NCBI GenBank assembly: GCA_025360815.1
Contig: JANYBL010000121.1
Span: 1-39,247 of the forward strand
Source: Burkholderiales bacterium
Lineage (GTDB): Bacteria; Pseudomonadota; Gammaproteobacteria; Burkholderiales; Usitatibacteraceae
Reading direction: 5' to 3'
Length of the DNA: 39,247 nt
Shown one piece after another: positions 25,331 through 34,464 of this stretch. Each line of letters begins with the position of its first letter. The stretch's first letter is position 1. The notes beneath the pieces were generated by a model. It was not told the origin of the DNA. It did not search any database and saw only the letters and a list, made by a program, of their open reading frames with translations. The translations under genes were made by a program, and so were the position numbers.

Positions 25331-26707
25331 ATGAAAATTGCCGTTATCGGATCCGGCATCGCGGGCATGAGTGCTGCGTGGCTGTTAAGTCAGCACGCCA
25401 ACACTGGAAACGGGTCTGGTGGGCCGCATCACGTCACGCTGTTCGAGCAAAACGAGTCGCTTGGTGGTCATACCAATACCGTGGATGTAACGCTGGACGG
25501 CCTGACGTATCCCGTCGATACCGGCTTTTTGGTGTTTAATGACTGGACATATCCCAATTTGATTGCGCTGTTCAATCATTTGGGCGTCGAACATGCCACA
25601 TCTGAAATGTCGTTTAGCGTGAAGCTGACCGACGAACAAAACGCGAGCCGGATTGAATGGTCAGGCGCTAGTTTAGCAACTGTTTTTTCGCAGCCCAGCA
25701 ATTTGTTCCGCCCGAAGTTCTGGCGCATGTTGACAGACATCGTCCGCTTCAATAAAGCCGCGACATTGCTGGCCACCCAGGCGGCCGAGTTGCCCGGTAG
25801 CCTGGGGGCGTATCTCGATGCAAATGGCTACAGCGAAACGTTTCGTGATTGGTATTTAAAGCCGATGGCCGCCTGTATTTGGTCCACCCCCACGCAGCAA
25901 ATTGACGACTTCCCGTTGGCAACGTTTCTGACGTTCTGCCATAACCATGGCCTGCTTTCTGTGAGTAACCGCCCGCAATGGCGCACGGTTAAGGGTGGGG
26001 CCCGAAATTACATCGAGAAGATGAAAACGGCTATTGCTGACATTAGGCTGTGCGCGGGCGTCACGCTCGTGCGGCGCACGACGGACGGCGGGGGCAGCAT
26101 AAAAGTGCATTCAAAAGCAGGCCAAGAAACCTTCGACCAGGTTGTGTTTGCCTGTCATAGCGATCAAATCTTAAAATTGCTCGACGATGCCTCAGAAACT
26201 GAATCCCGGGTGTTAAGCGCGATTCCGTATCAGCCTAATATTGCCATTTTGCATACCGATCAGCGTCTGTTGCCGAAGCGTAAACGTGCTTGGGCTGCAT
26301 GGAATTATTTGGCATCTTATTCGGCCGATTCGGCTCGCAAGACCGCGTCACGACCCGTCTCGCTCTCCTATCTCATCAACCGCCTGCAGCCGGTGCCGTT
26401 CCGAACGCCAGTGGTTGTAACGATGAATCCCATTCAGCAGCCCGATCCGGCAAAAGTGATTAAAACAATCCATTACGATCACCCTGTTTTTCTGGCGGAA
26501 AGTGTGGTGGCCAAACGCGGTCTGCGCACGCTCCAAGGCGAGCGCAACACCTGGTATGCGGGGGCTTGGACGCGTTACGGTTTCCATGAGGACGGTCTGA
26601 TGTCCGGGATCGCGGTTGCCAAAGCGCTGGGTGCTGCGGTGCCATGGCAAACAAATGTCCCCGCGGCCGATGATTTGTCCAGCGCTTATCCGGGAGTCGA
26701 TTCCTAA
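25331..26707 (+). CDS. FAD-dependent oxidoreductase of the CFA/lipid-modification cluster
   Basis: A 458-residue flavoprotein of the NAD(P)-binding/amine-oxidase type. The dinucleotide-binding GSGIAG (7-12) is followed by the second FAD motif at FEQNESLGGHTNT, then PVDTGFLVFND. The C-terminal FAD-contact segment is WYAGAWTRYGFHEDGLMSG. It is the first gene of an eight-gene run, ending directly at the ATG of the DUF1365 gene. The same trio (this flavoprotein, DUF1365, Cfa-like methyltransferase) recurs in many proteobacteria, where it is tied to membrane fatty-acid modification and light or singlet-oxygen stress. The reaction is not established here; desaturation or oxidation of a methylated acyl chain is a reasonable inference. 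Confidence 0.85.
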   Translation: MKIAVIGSGIAGMSAAWLLSQHANTGNGSGGPHHVTLFEQNESLGGHTNTVDVTLDGLTYPVDTGFLVFNDWTYPNLIALFNHLGVEHATSEMSFSVKLTDEQNASRIEWSGASLATVFSQPSNLFRPKFWRMLTDIVRFNKAATLLATQAAELPGSLGAYLDANGYSETFRDWYLKPMAACIWSTPTQQIDDFPLATFLTFCHNHGLLSVSNRPQWRTVKGGARNYIEKMKTAIADIRLCAGVTLVRRTTDGGGSIKVHSKAGQETFDQVVFACHSDQILKLLDDASETESRVLSAIPYQPNIAILHTDQRLLPKRKRAWAAWNYLASYSADSARKTASRPVSLSYLINRLQPVPFRTPVVVTMNPIQQPDPAKVIKTIHYDHPVFLAESVVAKRGLRTLQGERNTWYAGAWTRYGFHEDGLMSGIAVAKALGAAVPWQTNVPAADDLSSAYPGVDS

Positions 26708-27532
26708 ATGTCGTGGATTCCACAACATGCTGCGGAGCTTTGCATCGGCCGTGTGCTGCATAAACGGTTCCGCCCCATCGTGCATCCGTTTTCGTATGGC
26801 GTGTTTTTTTTGCGAATCAACGTGGCGCGATTCAACGAAGTCGGCAATCGTTGGCTATCGCGGGATCGGTTCAATTTGTTTTCGGTTTTTACGCGCGACT
26901 ACGGGCCGCGCGACGGATCGAATCTTGAAACCTGGGCACGCGAACTATTGGCAACACATGACGTGACGCAAGCCGGCGGCGCGATTGTTTTGCAGGCGTT
27001 TCCGCGCGTCTTGGGCTATGTGTTTAATCCCATTAGCATTTGGTACTGCCATGATCTTGAGGGCCGCTTACGGGCGGCAATTTGTGAAGTCAACAATACG
27101 TTTGGGGAGCGCCATAATTATTTGGTTGCGCATGATGACCAGGGTGTCATCTCGCCAACTGACTGGCTCACCGCCAAAAAAGTATTTCATGTTTCGCCGT
27201 TTTGTGAAGTTAAAGGTCACTACCGTTTTCGCTTTGAGCAGACCGATGAGCGGGCGTTTGCGCAAATTGATTACTATGATGAAAACCGCGGCGATTCCCG
27301 CAACATGCCCGAAACAGCCATGCTCAATGAAGCCGACAAACTCATTGTCACCACCGTTCACGGCACGCCCGAGATGCTGACCGCCACCAATACATTTACC
27401 GCATTTTTCACCCATCCGCTGATGACCTTCGGGGTTGTCGCCCGTATTCATTGGCAGGCCTTGAAGCTGTGGCTAAAACACGTGAAATTTATTTCCAAAC
27501 CTAAACCGCCCGCCACCGAAACGACGCGCTAA
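26708..27532 (+). CDS. DUF1365 family protein
   Basis: A 274-residue member of DUF1365. Hallmarks are the N-terminal VLHKRFRPIVHPFSY, GYVFNPISIWYCHD (103-116) and EVNNTFGERHNY (127-138), whose conserved polar residues suggest an active or binding site. There are no clear transmembrane helices. Its ATG follows the stop of the flavoprotein without a spacer, so the two are almost certainly co-translated, and the Cfa-like gene follows 24 bp later. The function is unknown; partnership with the flavoprotein and methyltransferase in acyl-chain modification is inferred from conserved neighbourhood. Confidence 0.9.
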   Translation: MSWIPQHAAELCIGRVLHKRFRPIVHPFSYGVFFLRINVARFNEVGNRWLSRDRFNLFSVFTRDYGPRDGSNLETWARELLATHDVTQAGGAIVLQAFPRVLGYVFNPISIWYCHDLEGRLRAAICEVNNTFGERHNYLVAHDDQGVISPTDWLTAKKVFHVSPFCEVKGHYRFRFEQTDERAFAQIDYYDENRGDSRNMPETAMLNEADKLIVTTVHGTPEMLTATNTFTAFFTHPLMTFGVVARIHWQALKLWLKHVKFISKPKPPATETTR

Positions 27533-27556
27533 TTTTTCTAAACTAAAGCCCAAAAG

Positions 27557-28819
27557 ATGAGTACGCAAAATCTATCTACTATCCCGCAAGAAGCCAGCCT
27601 GCCAGCCGCTGCCAAAACATTTTATGCAGTCATGCGTCGCTTGGATACCGGTGTACTGACGTTTACCTCGCCGGAAGGCACAACTACCCAGTTTCGCGGC
27701 GCACACGATGGGCCGCATGCAGATTTGCGCTTTGCCGATTGGGGAGTGGCAGGCGAAGCATTAAAGTCAGCCGAGATCGGTTTAGCCGAATGTTATCGCG
27801 ATCATCGTTTAATGACATCCAATCTCACAACGTTTTTGCAGCTCTGCGCCGCCAATCAACGTGCGCTGGAGCAAGTGTTTTATGGCAAGCCGTTGGTCGC
27901 GTTGTTTTTTCGAATTAAACATTTTTTGCGGTCCAACACCAAAGCGAATTCGAAGAAAAACATTCAGGCGCATTACGATTTATCGAACGATTTTTATAAG
28001 CTATGGTTAGATAAAACCATGACTTATTCGAGTGCTGTTTTCAACGGCGATTTCACGCAGCCCATGGAAACCGCACAAACCGCCAAATACGAACGAATCT
28101 TACAAAAGCTGAACCCGAAAGTTGGCGAAACGATTTTGGAAATTGGTTGTGGCTGGGGCGGTTTTGCGGAACACGCGGCACGATCACGTGGTGTAAAAAT
28201 TCATGGCATCACGCTATCGAAACAACAGCTCGCCTTTGCGCAGAGCCGCATCGCGAGTGTCGGCCTTGATGACCTCGCCACGTTTGAGTACATTGATTAT
28301 CGCGATGTCACGGCAAGCTATGACTATATTGTGTCGATTGAAATGTTTGAAGCCGTTGGTGAACGCTTCTGGCCGACCTATTTTAAAGCCGTGCATGATC
28401 GCCTGAAACCCAGTGGCCGTGCGGTGATTCAGGCGATTACGATTGACGAGCAAGCCTTTCCGCGTTATCGCGCGACGAGTGATTTTATACGCGAGTATAT
28501 TTTCCCCGGCGGCATGTTGGCCCCGGTGGAGAGCTTTATCAGCGATGCGCACAAGGCCGGCTTATTCGCAGTGACCGCAACCGGTGAGCCCTATCGTTTT
28601 GGCTTGGATTATGCAGAAACTCTGCGGCGCTGGCTCGATACCGTGAATGCCAACGTCAGCGAAATTAAAGCGGTAGGCTTTGATGACGCATTTTTACAAA
28701 TCTGGCGCTTCTATCTCTGTTACTGTGAAGCAGGGTTTCGTGCGGGGCGCACTGATGTGATGCAAATTGAGCTGCACCGCCCGGATTCAATAAGCTTGAA
28801 TAGGACTGCACAAACCTAA
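27557..28819 (+). CDS. Cyclopropane-fatty-acyl-phospholipid synthase family methyltransferase
   Basis: A 420-residue SAM-dependent enzyme that adds a methylene or methyl group across the double bond of a phospholipid acyl chain. An N-terminal lipid-binding domain (about 20-125) is followed by the family motif HYDLSNDFYKLWLDKTMTYS (139-158) and the SAM loop LEIGCGWGG (194-202). Then come the active-site region DYIVSIEMFEAVGERF and FIREYIFPGGMLA. It belongs to the clustered paralogue type next to DUF1365, not the solitary housekeeping cfa. Members of this type may make cyclopropane or methyl-branched/furan-type fatty acids; sequence alone does not decide, so I give no symbol. Confidence 0.92.
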   Translation: MSTQNLSTIPQEASLPAAAKTFYAVMRRLDTGVLTFTSPEGTTTQFRGAHDGPHADLRFADWGVAGEALKSAEIGLAECYRDHRLMTSNLTTFLQLCAANQRALEQVFYGKPLVALFFRIKHFLRSNTKANSKKNIQAHYDLSNDFYKLWLDKTMTYSSAVFNGDFTQPMETAQTAKYERILQKLNPKVGETILEIGCGWGGFAEHAARSRGVKIHGITLSKQQLAFAQSRIASVGLDDLATFEYIDYRDVTASYDYIVSIEMFEAVGERFWPTYFKAVHDRLKPSGRAVIQAITIDEQAFPRYRATSDFIREYIFPGGMLAPVESFISDAHKAGLFAVTATGEPYRFGLDYAETLRRWLDTVNANVSEIKAVGFDDAFLQIWRFYLCYCEAGFRAGRTDVMQIELHRPDSISLNRTAQT

Positions 28820-28864
28820 ACATGCCGGACATGCGAACAACCAATATTCAATGAGGAATCGTTT

Positions 28865-29437
28865 GTGATGAAACTGTTCAATTGTTCTTTGCAACTTCTT
28901 CTACTAGCCAGCGGGTTGGTTTTTTTCAGCCCGTCTGTCCCTGCGCAATCGCTACCCGAGCCTGTCTCCAAAGCAATCAGCGCAGACGTGCCGAATTTGC
29001 CGGGTTTGACCAAACGAGGCGACGCCACTATGCGTTTTTTTGGTCTCAAGGTTTACGACGTCCGGCTTTGGACGGCCGGTAAAATGCAATCCTACAGCGA
29101 GCCATTCGTGCTGGAATTAGTTTACGACATGAGCTTAAAGGGCAAAGATATTGCCGAACGCAGCATTACCGAAATGCGCAAGCAGGGTTTTCAGGATGAG
29201 GCAAAATTAACGCGCTGGCTTCAGGTGATGACCCGGATTTTCCCCGATATTAAAAAAGGTGACACCCTGATCGGCGTGTCGATTCCGGGCAAGGAAATTC
29301 GTTTTTATACGCGCGAAAAATTGATTGCCGCCGAGTCCGATATTGAATTCGCCCGCGCATTTTTTGATATCTGGTTATCCGAAAAAAGCAGCGAGCCGAC
29401 GTTGCGAAAACGATTACTGGGCCTCGAGCCACAATGA
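28865..29437 (+). CDS. Chalcone isomerase-like periplasmic protein
   Basis: A 190-residue protein with a signal peptide (LQLLLLASGLVFFSPSVPAQ), so probably exported. The body (RGDATMRFFGLKVYDVRLW, then LELVYDMSLKGKDIAERSI) matches the bacterial chalcone-isomerase-like family. These relatives are not flavonoid enzymes and may bind fatty acids. Two starts are possible: GTG 28865, 7 bp from the AGGA ribosome-binding site, and ATG 28868, 10 bp away. Its stop overlaps the start of the MFS gene (ATGA). It is a regular member of this lipid-modification cluster. Confidence 0.8.
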   Translation: MMKLFNCSLQLLLLASGLVFFSPSVPAQSLPEPVSKAISADVPNLPGLTKRGDATMRFFGLKVYDVRLWTAGKMQSYSEPFVLELVYDMSLKGKDIAERSITEMRKQGFQDEAKLTRWLQVMTRIFPDIKKGDTLIGVSIPGKEIRFYTREKLIAAESDIEFARAFFDIWLSEKSSEPTLRKRLLGLEPQ

Positions 29438-30777
29438 ACAAACCAGAAATGCCCGAACTTGCCGGAAACGCAAATACGGGCAACACCGCAACTTGGCGGT
29501 TGATCGCCTATGGTTTAGTCTCGATCCCGCTCGCAATGGCAGCGCTGCCGATTTACGTACACGTGCCGAAATTTTATTCAGACGTGATGGGGATGAACCT
29601 TGCGACTATTGGTGGGCTGTTGCTGGCAGCACGCATTTTCGACGCGGTGCAGGATCCACTGCTCGGTTATTGGAGTGATCTCAGCCGCGACAAGCCCACC
29701 GGGCGCTATGTTTGGGTAGGCATCGGTGCGCCGCTATTGGCGATGGGTATGTTGGGGTTGTTCAAGCCGCCCGAATTTAACGCTGAGGGTATGGGCTGGT
29801 GGTTGGTGGCGATGTTGATGGTGGTCTACACCGCGTTTAGTATGATGCAAATTAGTTACCAAGCTTACGGTGCGGAGATCTCGGCCGACCCCCAAATGCG
29901 CACACGTATCACGGCGTTTCGCGAGGGTATGGGGTTGATCGGCGTGTTTTTGGCGGCCGCATTGCCGCAAATACTGGCGAGCCAAAGCGGTATGCGCGAA
30001 GGTTATACGCTGTACAGCTTTATATTTGTACCGCTTATTTTAGTGTTTGCAATGATAACCATTGCGCTGTCACCCAAAACAATAGAGGTGACGAAAGCGG
30101 TTGTCACCAAGCCGCCGTCGGCGTTTAAAACCATGATGAAGCCGTTGAAAAATCGGTTATTCAATCGGTTGCTTATTGTGTTCATCTTCAATGGCATTGC
30201 CGCCGCCATTCCCGCCACGCTGGTACTCTTTTTTATTGATGATGTGTTGAAAGCGCCACAAGTTTCCGCATTGTGTTTGGTGGCGTATTTTGCAGCCGGG
30301 GCGGCTGGGATGCCCCTCTGGGTCTGGCTTTCGAGCCGGTTTGGCAAGGGGCGCGCTTGGTTTTTTGGGATGCTGTTATCGATTGTTGCGTTCATGTGGG
30401 CATTTACTCTGGGTGCTGGCGATACCACCGCTTTTCTGATTATTTGTGTGCTCTCGGGCATCGGGCTTGGTGCTGATCTGGCGTTACCGCCATCAATTTT
30501 GGCGGATGTGATCGATGATGATGACAAGCGCGGTTTGAGCCGCAATGAAGGCGCTTATTTTGGATTGTGGAATTTGGTCACCAAAATGAATTTGGCGCTG
30601 GCGGCTGGCATCGCGCTCCCCGCGCTGGCCATGCTGGGATATAAACCGGGCATGGACAATTCCGGTGAATCACTGTTTTATTTGGCCGGCATTTATGCGC
30701 TGCTGCCGTGTATTTTAAAAGCGGTCGCGGCGTTTGCCCTGTTTTTTTCGCCGTTTTTTAAGCGTCAAGTGAAATAA
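29434..30777 (+). CDS. MFS carrier, GPH (MelB-like) type
   Basis: A 447-residue protein with about twelve hydrophobic helices and the GPH cation symporter layout: DPLLGYWSDLSRDKPTGRY after helix 2 corresponds to the conserved loop of MFS carriers, with ARIFDAVQDP ahead of it. A second loop after helix 8 carries SSRFGKGRAWFF. MelB-like proteins carry sugars with sodium or protons, but those in this gene cluster sit among lipid genes and may move lipids or other envelope compounds. The start overlaps the preceding stop by 4 bp. Confidence 0.85.
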   Translation: MNKPEMPELAGNANTGNTATWRLIAYGLVSIPLAMAALPIYVHVPKFYSDVMGMNLATIGGLLLAARIFDAVQDPLLGYWSDLSRDKPTGRYVWVGIGAPLLAMGMLGLFKPPEFNAEGMGWWLVAMLMVVYTAFSMMQISYQAYGAEISADPQMRTRITAFREGMGLIGVFLAAALPQILASQSGMREGYTLYSFIFVPLILVFAMITIALSPKTIEVTKAVVTKPPSAFKTMMKPLKNRLFNRLLIVFIFNGIAAAIPATLVLFFIDDVLKAPQVSALCLVAYFAAGAAGMPLWVWLSSRFGKGRAWFFGMLLSIVAFMWAFTLGAGDTTAFLIICVLSGIGLGADLALPPSILADVIDDDDKRGLSRNEGAYFGLWNLVTKMNLALAAGIALPALAMLGYKPGMDNSGESLFYLAGIYALLPCILKAVAAFALFFSPFFKRQVK

Positions 30778-30806
30778 AGTTGGCCAATTTACTGGGGAAC
30801 ATTCGA

Positions 30807-31367
30807 ATGAAAAAAATATTCAAAACCATCGCAATACTGGCTGCAACGACGGCTAGCATGATGGCGCCCCTGCTAATTGGCGGCTGCGCATCGGTATCTT
30901 CAATAGCGCCGCAAGATTACAAAGCGGAATCACCGCAGCTTGACCTGGCCAAGTATTTCAATGGCAAAGTTGATGGCTGGGGCATGGTGCAAGACCGCTC
31001 CGGCAAAGTCATTCGCCGCATGGTTGTTGAGATGGATTGCACCTGGGTCGGGAATGAAGGCGTGCTGGACGAATCCTTTACATGGTCAGACGGCAAAAAA
31101 GAAAAACGAATTTGGAAGATTACCAAAAACGGCGATCAATATATCGGCCGAGCGGGTGATGTCGTTGGTGTCGCAAACGGTGAAGCTGCTGGGAACACAT
31201 TGCGTTGGGCGTACACCCTAAAATTGCCTGACGACCAAGGGGGCTATGACATGTCGATGGACGATTGGATGTGGCAAATCGACGATAAAACAATCGCCAA
31301 TCGCACCAAGATGAGCAAGTTCGGTTTACAGTTTGCTGAAATTTCAATTTTCTTTCGAAAGCGTTAA
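30807..31367 (+). CDS. DUF3833 family lipoprotein
   Basis: From ATG 30807 the product has 186 residues; a TTG at 30780 is in frame but would add nine residues before the signal peptide. The signal ends in lipobox IGGC (C27). Family-typical sequence follows: LDLAKYFNGKVDGWGMVQDR, then WVGNEGVLDESFTWSDGKKE, and near the end MDDWMWQIDDKTIANRTKMS. It should be anchored at the inner or outer membrane. DUF3833 genes are regular members of the Cfa/DUF1365 clusters; their role is unknown. It begins 29 bp after the MFS gene. Confidence 0.87.
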   Translation: MKKIFKTIAILAATTASMMAPLLIGGCASVSSIAPQDYKAESPQLDLAKYFNGKVDGWGMVQDRSGKVIRRMVVEMDCTWVGNEGVLDESFTWSDGKKEKRIWKITKNGDQYIGRAGDVVGVANGEAAGNTLRWAYTLKLPDDQGGYDMSMDDWMWQIDDKTIANRTKMSKFGLQFAEISIFFRKR

Positions 31368-31372
31368 TCAAT

Positions 31373-32152
31373 ATGTCGCTCAATCCCAAAATCACTGATT
31401 GGTCGGGCAAACGCGTCTGGATTATTGGCGCTTCCACCGGCATCGGTGCCGCCCTTGCTGATGCCCTACATTCGCGCCGCGCCAAGGTTGCCCTATCGGC
31501 CCGCAGTGCCGATAAGCTGTCTGCACTGGTCACCAAATTTGGGGCGTCACGGGCGATGGCCTTGCCGCTTGATATTACTAAAGTGGCAACTATTGCTGCC
31601 GCTGAACAAGAGCTGGTGGATGCGTGGGGCGGCTATGATTTAGTGGTGTTTATGGCGGGGGACTACACGGCGATGCGCGCTTGGCAACTGGACCTAAAAA
31701 TTGCGCAGCAGATGGTTGATGTGAACTGGGGCGGCTGCCTGAATGGCCTATCGGTGGTGATTCCGCGTTTTATAGTGGCAAAAGCGGGCGGCATTGCGCT
31801 GGTATCGAGCGTGGCAGGGTATCGCGGCCTGCCGAAGTCGTTGGTATATGGGCCCACCAAAGCTGCGCTCATCAATTTGGCAGAAACGCTCTATCTCGAT
31901 CTCAAAGACAAAGGCTTGGATATCTATGTGATTAATCCCGGCTTCGTCAAAACGCCAATGACGGCGGGTAACGATTTCGAGATGCCATCGCTAATCACGC
32001 CGGAAGAAGCCGCGCTGGAAATCATCAAAGGTTTAGAAGCGGGTGAATTTGAAATTCACTTCCCAAAGGGCTTCACCCATAAATTAAAACTCTTACGACA
32101 CTTGCCTTATTCACTGTATTTTTCGTTGATTAAAAAATCAACGAAATTGTAA
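31373..32152 (+). CDS. Short-chain dehydrogenase/reductase (SDR)
   Basis: A 259-residue classical SDR. The cofactor loop is GASTGIG (19-25), LDIT is at 66-69, the structural Asn is N118, and the catalytic residues are S146, Y159 and K163 (YGPTK). NPGFVKTPMT follows as expected. LSARS after the second strand has an arginine at the position that usually indicates NADP(H). The C-terminus ends in a basic, aromatic segment (HLPYSLYFSLIKKSTKL) that may touch the membrane. It starts 5 bp after the DUF3833 stop. A substrate within lipid modification is likely but not identified. Confidence 0.9.
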   Translation: MSLNPKITDWSGKRVWIIGASTGIGAALADALHSRRAKVALSARSADKLSALVTKFGASRAMALPLDITKVATIAAAEQELVDAWGGYDLVVFMAGDYTAMRAWQLDLKIAQQMVDVNWGGCLNGLSVVIPRFIVAKAGGIALVSSVAGYRGLPKSLVYGPTKAALINLAETLYLDLKDKGLDIYVINPGFVKTPMTAGNDFEMPSLITPEEAALEIIKGLEAGEFEIHFPKGFTHKLKLLRHLPYSLYFSLIKKSTKL

Positions 32153-32159
32153 TCCGACG

Positions 32160-32627
32160 TTGCGAAAGAAAATCGTGAATGCCATCGCAAATTCCGACGC
32201 ACCAACCCAAGCGCTCAAAAAACTAAGCATCTATTTTCAGAGCCTCACGCCGGAAAGCGTGACTGCGATGGCTGGGTTCTACGCGGAAGATGCCTATTTC
32301 CGTGACCCGTTTAACGAGGTCCGGGACTTGACCGCGATTAAACATATCTTTAACGATATGTTTGTAAAGCTCATCGATCCGAGATTCACCATAATCGAAG
32401 CGATCCAAGACGAACATGGCGCGGTGCTGATTTGGGATTTTGATTTTCGGATTAAATCGCTTAAGCCCGATGTGGATCGCCGCATCCACGGCCTCTCGCA
32501 TATTCGCTTTGCAGCCGATGGGCGCGTGAATTACCACCGTGATTATTGGGATGCAGCAGGCGAGCTGTATGAGCACTTTCCATTGATTGGTCCGGCACTG
32601 CGCTGGTTGAAGCGGCGGGCCGCCTGA
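32160..32627 (+). CDS. Nuclear transport factor 2 (SnoaL-like) family protein
   Basis: A 155-residue protein with the NTF2 cone fold. Typical segments are LTPESVTAMAGFYAEDAYFR, DPFNEVRDLTAIKHIFNDMF, and the C-terminal GRVNYHRDYWDAAGELYE. The start is uncertain: TTG 32160 gives this length, and GTG 32175 is also possible. It lies 7 bp after the SDR gene and is the last gene of the cluster. NTF2-like proteins can be isomerases, hydratases or small-molecule binders. In this neighbourhood a role on an acyl intermediate is reasonable but unproven. Confidence 0.83.
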   Translation: MRKKIVNAIANSDAPTQALKKLSIYFQSLTPESVTAMAGFYAEDAYFRDPFNEVRDLTAIKHIFNDMFVKLIDPRFTIIEAIQDEHGAVLIWDFDFRIKSLKPDVDRRIHGLSHIRFAADGRVNYHRDYWDAAGELYEHFPLIGPALRWLKRRAA

Positions 32628-32638
32628 GTTTGGCATGC

Positions 32639-32654
32639 GTCGCTATTAAGCGAC
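32639..32654. other. Short hairpin between convergent genes
   Basis: GTCGCT, loop ATTA, AGCGAC form a perfect 6-bp stem in the 38-bp gap between the NTF2-like gene and the converging FAD/NAD(P)-binding gene. There is no T-tract on either side, so it would be a weak terminator at best. Confidence 0.35.
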
Positions 32655-32665
32655 CACAGCGTTCG

Positions 32666-34261
32666 CTACGAATATTCTAAAGACGCCAGCATATGTTCAA
32701 CCGCTGCTTTGGCATGCGCCCTTAATTCAGGCACAGCCGTTGCCTCCCAAAACCCGGACTTGAGCAACGGGCCGACGCAATATAACTGAGGCTGCACAGT
32801 ACCGTTGCGATCTAACACCTGTAATTGCTGATTGACTGCAATACCAAGGCGATCCAAATCAGCGAGCAGCATCCCGTCCGTCTCAAGCTGTAGCAATAGC
32901 GCTTCACGGGCAACTCGATAATCGCTCGTCGGCCCTGTGCAATTGATGACCGCGGTGGCAATCAACATTTTTGTCTCTGCTGGTGTTGTTGGCGGCGTTT
33001 TTTCGGTCTGGTGGCGCGGGCGAATCGCGAGCCGCAACATATCGCCAACCGGCTCAATTGCCTGTATGCGTGCGGACCTTATGGATAATCGACCGCTACC
33101 GATAAGGGCATCAATCGCCGCCGCAATTTGCGGCGCCGCACGATGTCGATGTGATTCCCAATAGGGTCTGACATGGCGCAACAAACGTCCACGCTCGATT
33201 GCTGGCAGGCGCTGCCAAAGCTGCGGCGTGATCGGGCGCAGCGACGCAATCACATCGCGCCAATCGCCGCCAATTCTGGTGTACTGGGCAATTTTTTCCC
33301 GCACTGCCCGCACATAGGTTCGTGCGGTTGCGGCGTTCTGCAGCATATTATCCGGTGCACGATCGAAGTGCGGCTTGCTTGTGTGCCCAAGCGCAAGCGC
33401 GTGCGCAGGCAACAGTGCTTCGGCACGGCGATGGGCTTGGGGTAGCAGCCCGCGGCGCGAAAGTGCGATAAATTGCGCATCCGGATATTGGGCGCTTAAG
33501 GTTAAAACAATATCGAACATCGTGAGCCCCGTGCCGATTAGCACGACTGGTTTGCTGGTATCGATATTGACGAGCGCATTGGTGGCCCACGGATCGCTCA
33601 CATATCGTGGGGACGTAAATCCGGTAGATTCGGCGGACCCTTCGCGCACGTTGAGTATCGGGTTTGCCGGTGCAAAATTGCCCAGCGCTAATACCACTCG
33701 ATCTGCTTGCAGGGTACGGCCGTCGCTAAATTGGAGGTGCGCGCGTCGCGTCGTCCGGTTGCTTTGCATCGGTTGAGAAATCGGCGATGCATCGGTTTCA
33801 GACCAGCGCAGGGATGTCACCTCGCCGTTTATCATCTGCAATGTGTTTTTGGACTGTTGCGACGCTTCGCCCGCTGAAGCATCAAGCAATTGTCTTAAAT
33901 ATTCGCCATACCATCGACGCAAGACGAAATCTCCGCTGCCCGCCACTACACTGCGCGAGCGCAGGAAATTTAAAAAATCTGCCTCATCCTCCGGAAATGC
34001 GCTCATCCGTCCGCAGGGCACATTAAGCAGATGCAAGTCTGATTTGGTGCCGTAGGCCAGTCCGCGTCCCAAATTATCGTTGGCAGTTTGTTCCGTTGCT
34101 GCTGGCGTTGCTCCCGCCCCAATGCCCGCAACGGGCGCGATGCGGTTGATTAAGACCACTTGGATTGGGTGCGGGTGTTTCGCTCGTAACAATCTTGCGG
34201 CGATGACAGTACCGCTAAATCCTGCGCCGATGATAGCGATGGTGACGGCTGTTGGGGGCAT
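32666..34261 (-). CDS. FAD/NAD(P)-binding protein (NAD_binding_9 type)
   Basis: A 531-residue flavoprotein-like oxidoreductase. The N-terminal dinucleotide fold is IGAGFSG (11-17), and the domain continues with GRGLAYGTKSDLHLLNVP and the conserved MSAFPEDEADFLNFL. A second nucleotide-binding element is VVLIGTGLTMFDIVLTL. The C-terminal CTGPTSDY and LYCVGPLLKSGFWEATAVPE are typical. Relatives are called FAD/NAD(P)-binding or hydroxyacylglutathione-hydrolase-like proteins with no firm reaction. It is transcribed alone, converging on the lipid cluster. Confidence 0.83.
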   Translation of the reverse strand: MPPTAVTIAIIGAGFSGTVIAARLLRAKHPHPIQVVLINRIAPVAGIGAGATPAATEQTANDNLGRGLAYGTKSDLHLLNVPCGRMSAFPEDEADFLNFLRSRSVVAGSGDFVLRRWYGEYLRQLLDASAGEASQQSKNTLQMINGEVTSLRWSETDASPISQPMQSNRTTRRAHLQFSDGRTLQADRVVLALGNFAPANPILNVREGSAESTGFTSPRYVSDPWATNALVNIDTSKPVVLIGTGLTMFDIVLTLSAQYPDAQFIALSRRGLLPQAHRRAEALLPAHALALGHTSKPHFDRAPDNMLQNAATARTYVRAVREKIAQYTRIGGDWRDVIASLRPITPQLWQRLPAIERGRLLRHVRPYWESHRHRAAPQIAAAIDALIGSGRLSIRSARIQAIEPVGDMLRLAIRPRHQTEKTPPTTPAETKMLIATAVINCTGPTSDYRVAREALLLQLETDGMLLADLDRLGIAVNQQLQVLDRNGTVQPQLYCVGPLLKSGFWEATAVPELRAHAKAAVEHMLASLEYS

Positions 34262-34464
34262 ACGGTGATTGATAAGCGGTTATAATTCGCGTTGTTTAGC
34301 GGTCGTGTTGTTATCTCTTGATGGCCTGCCGTTCGGCACATCTATCATCATCTTTACTATCATCTATTTAAACCGTTTTGGTCGTTGACCCTAGCGTTGG
34401 CGTTGGGGCGTTCCACGCATTACACCCAACTAACATTCGCAAACAGCGGCAAACGAATCATCGC

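Noticed and set aside
30807-32627. Separate operon from the FAD/DUF1365/Cfa genes
   Set aside because: All gaps are short and same-strand, and no terminator or promoter was seen, so one cluster is the simpler reading.
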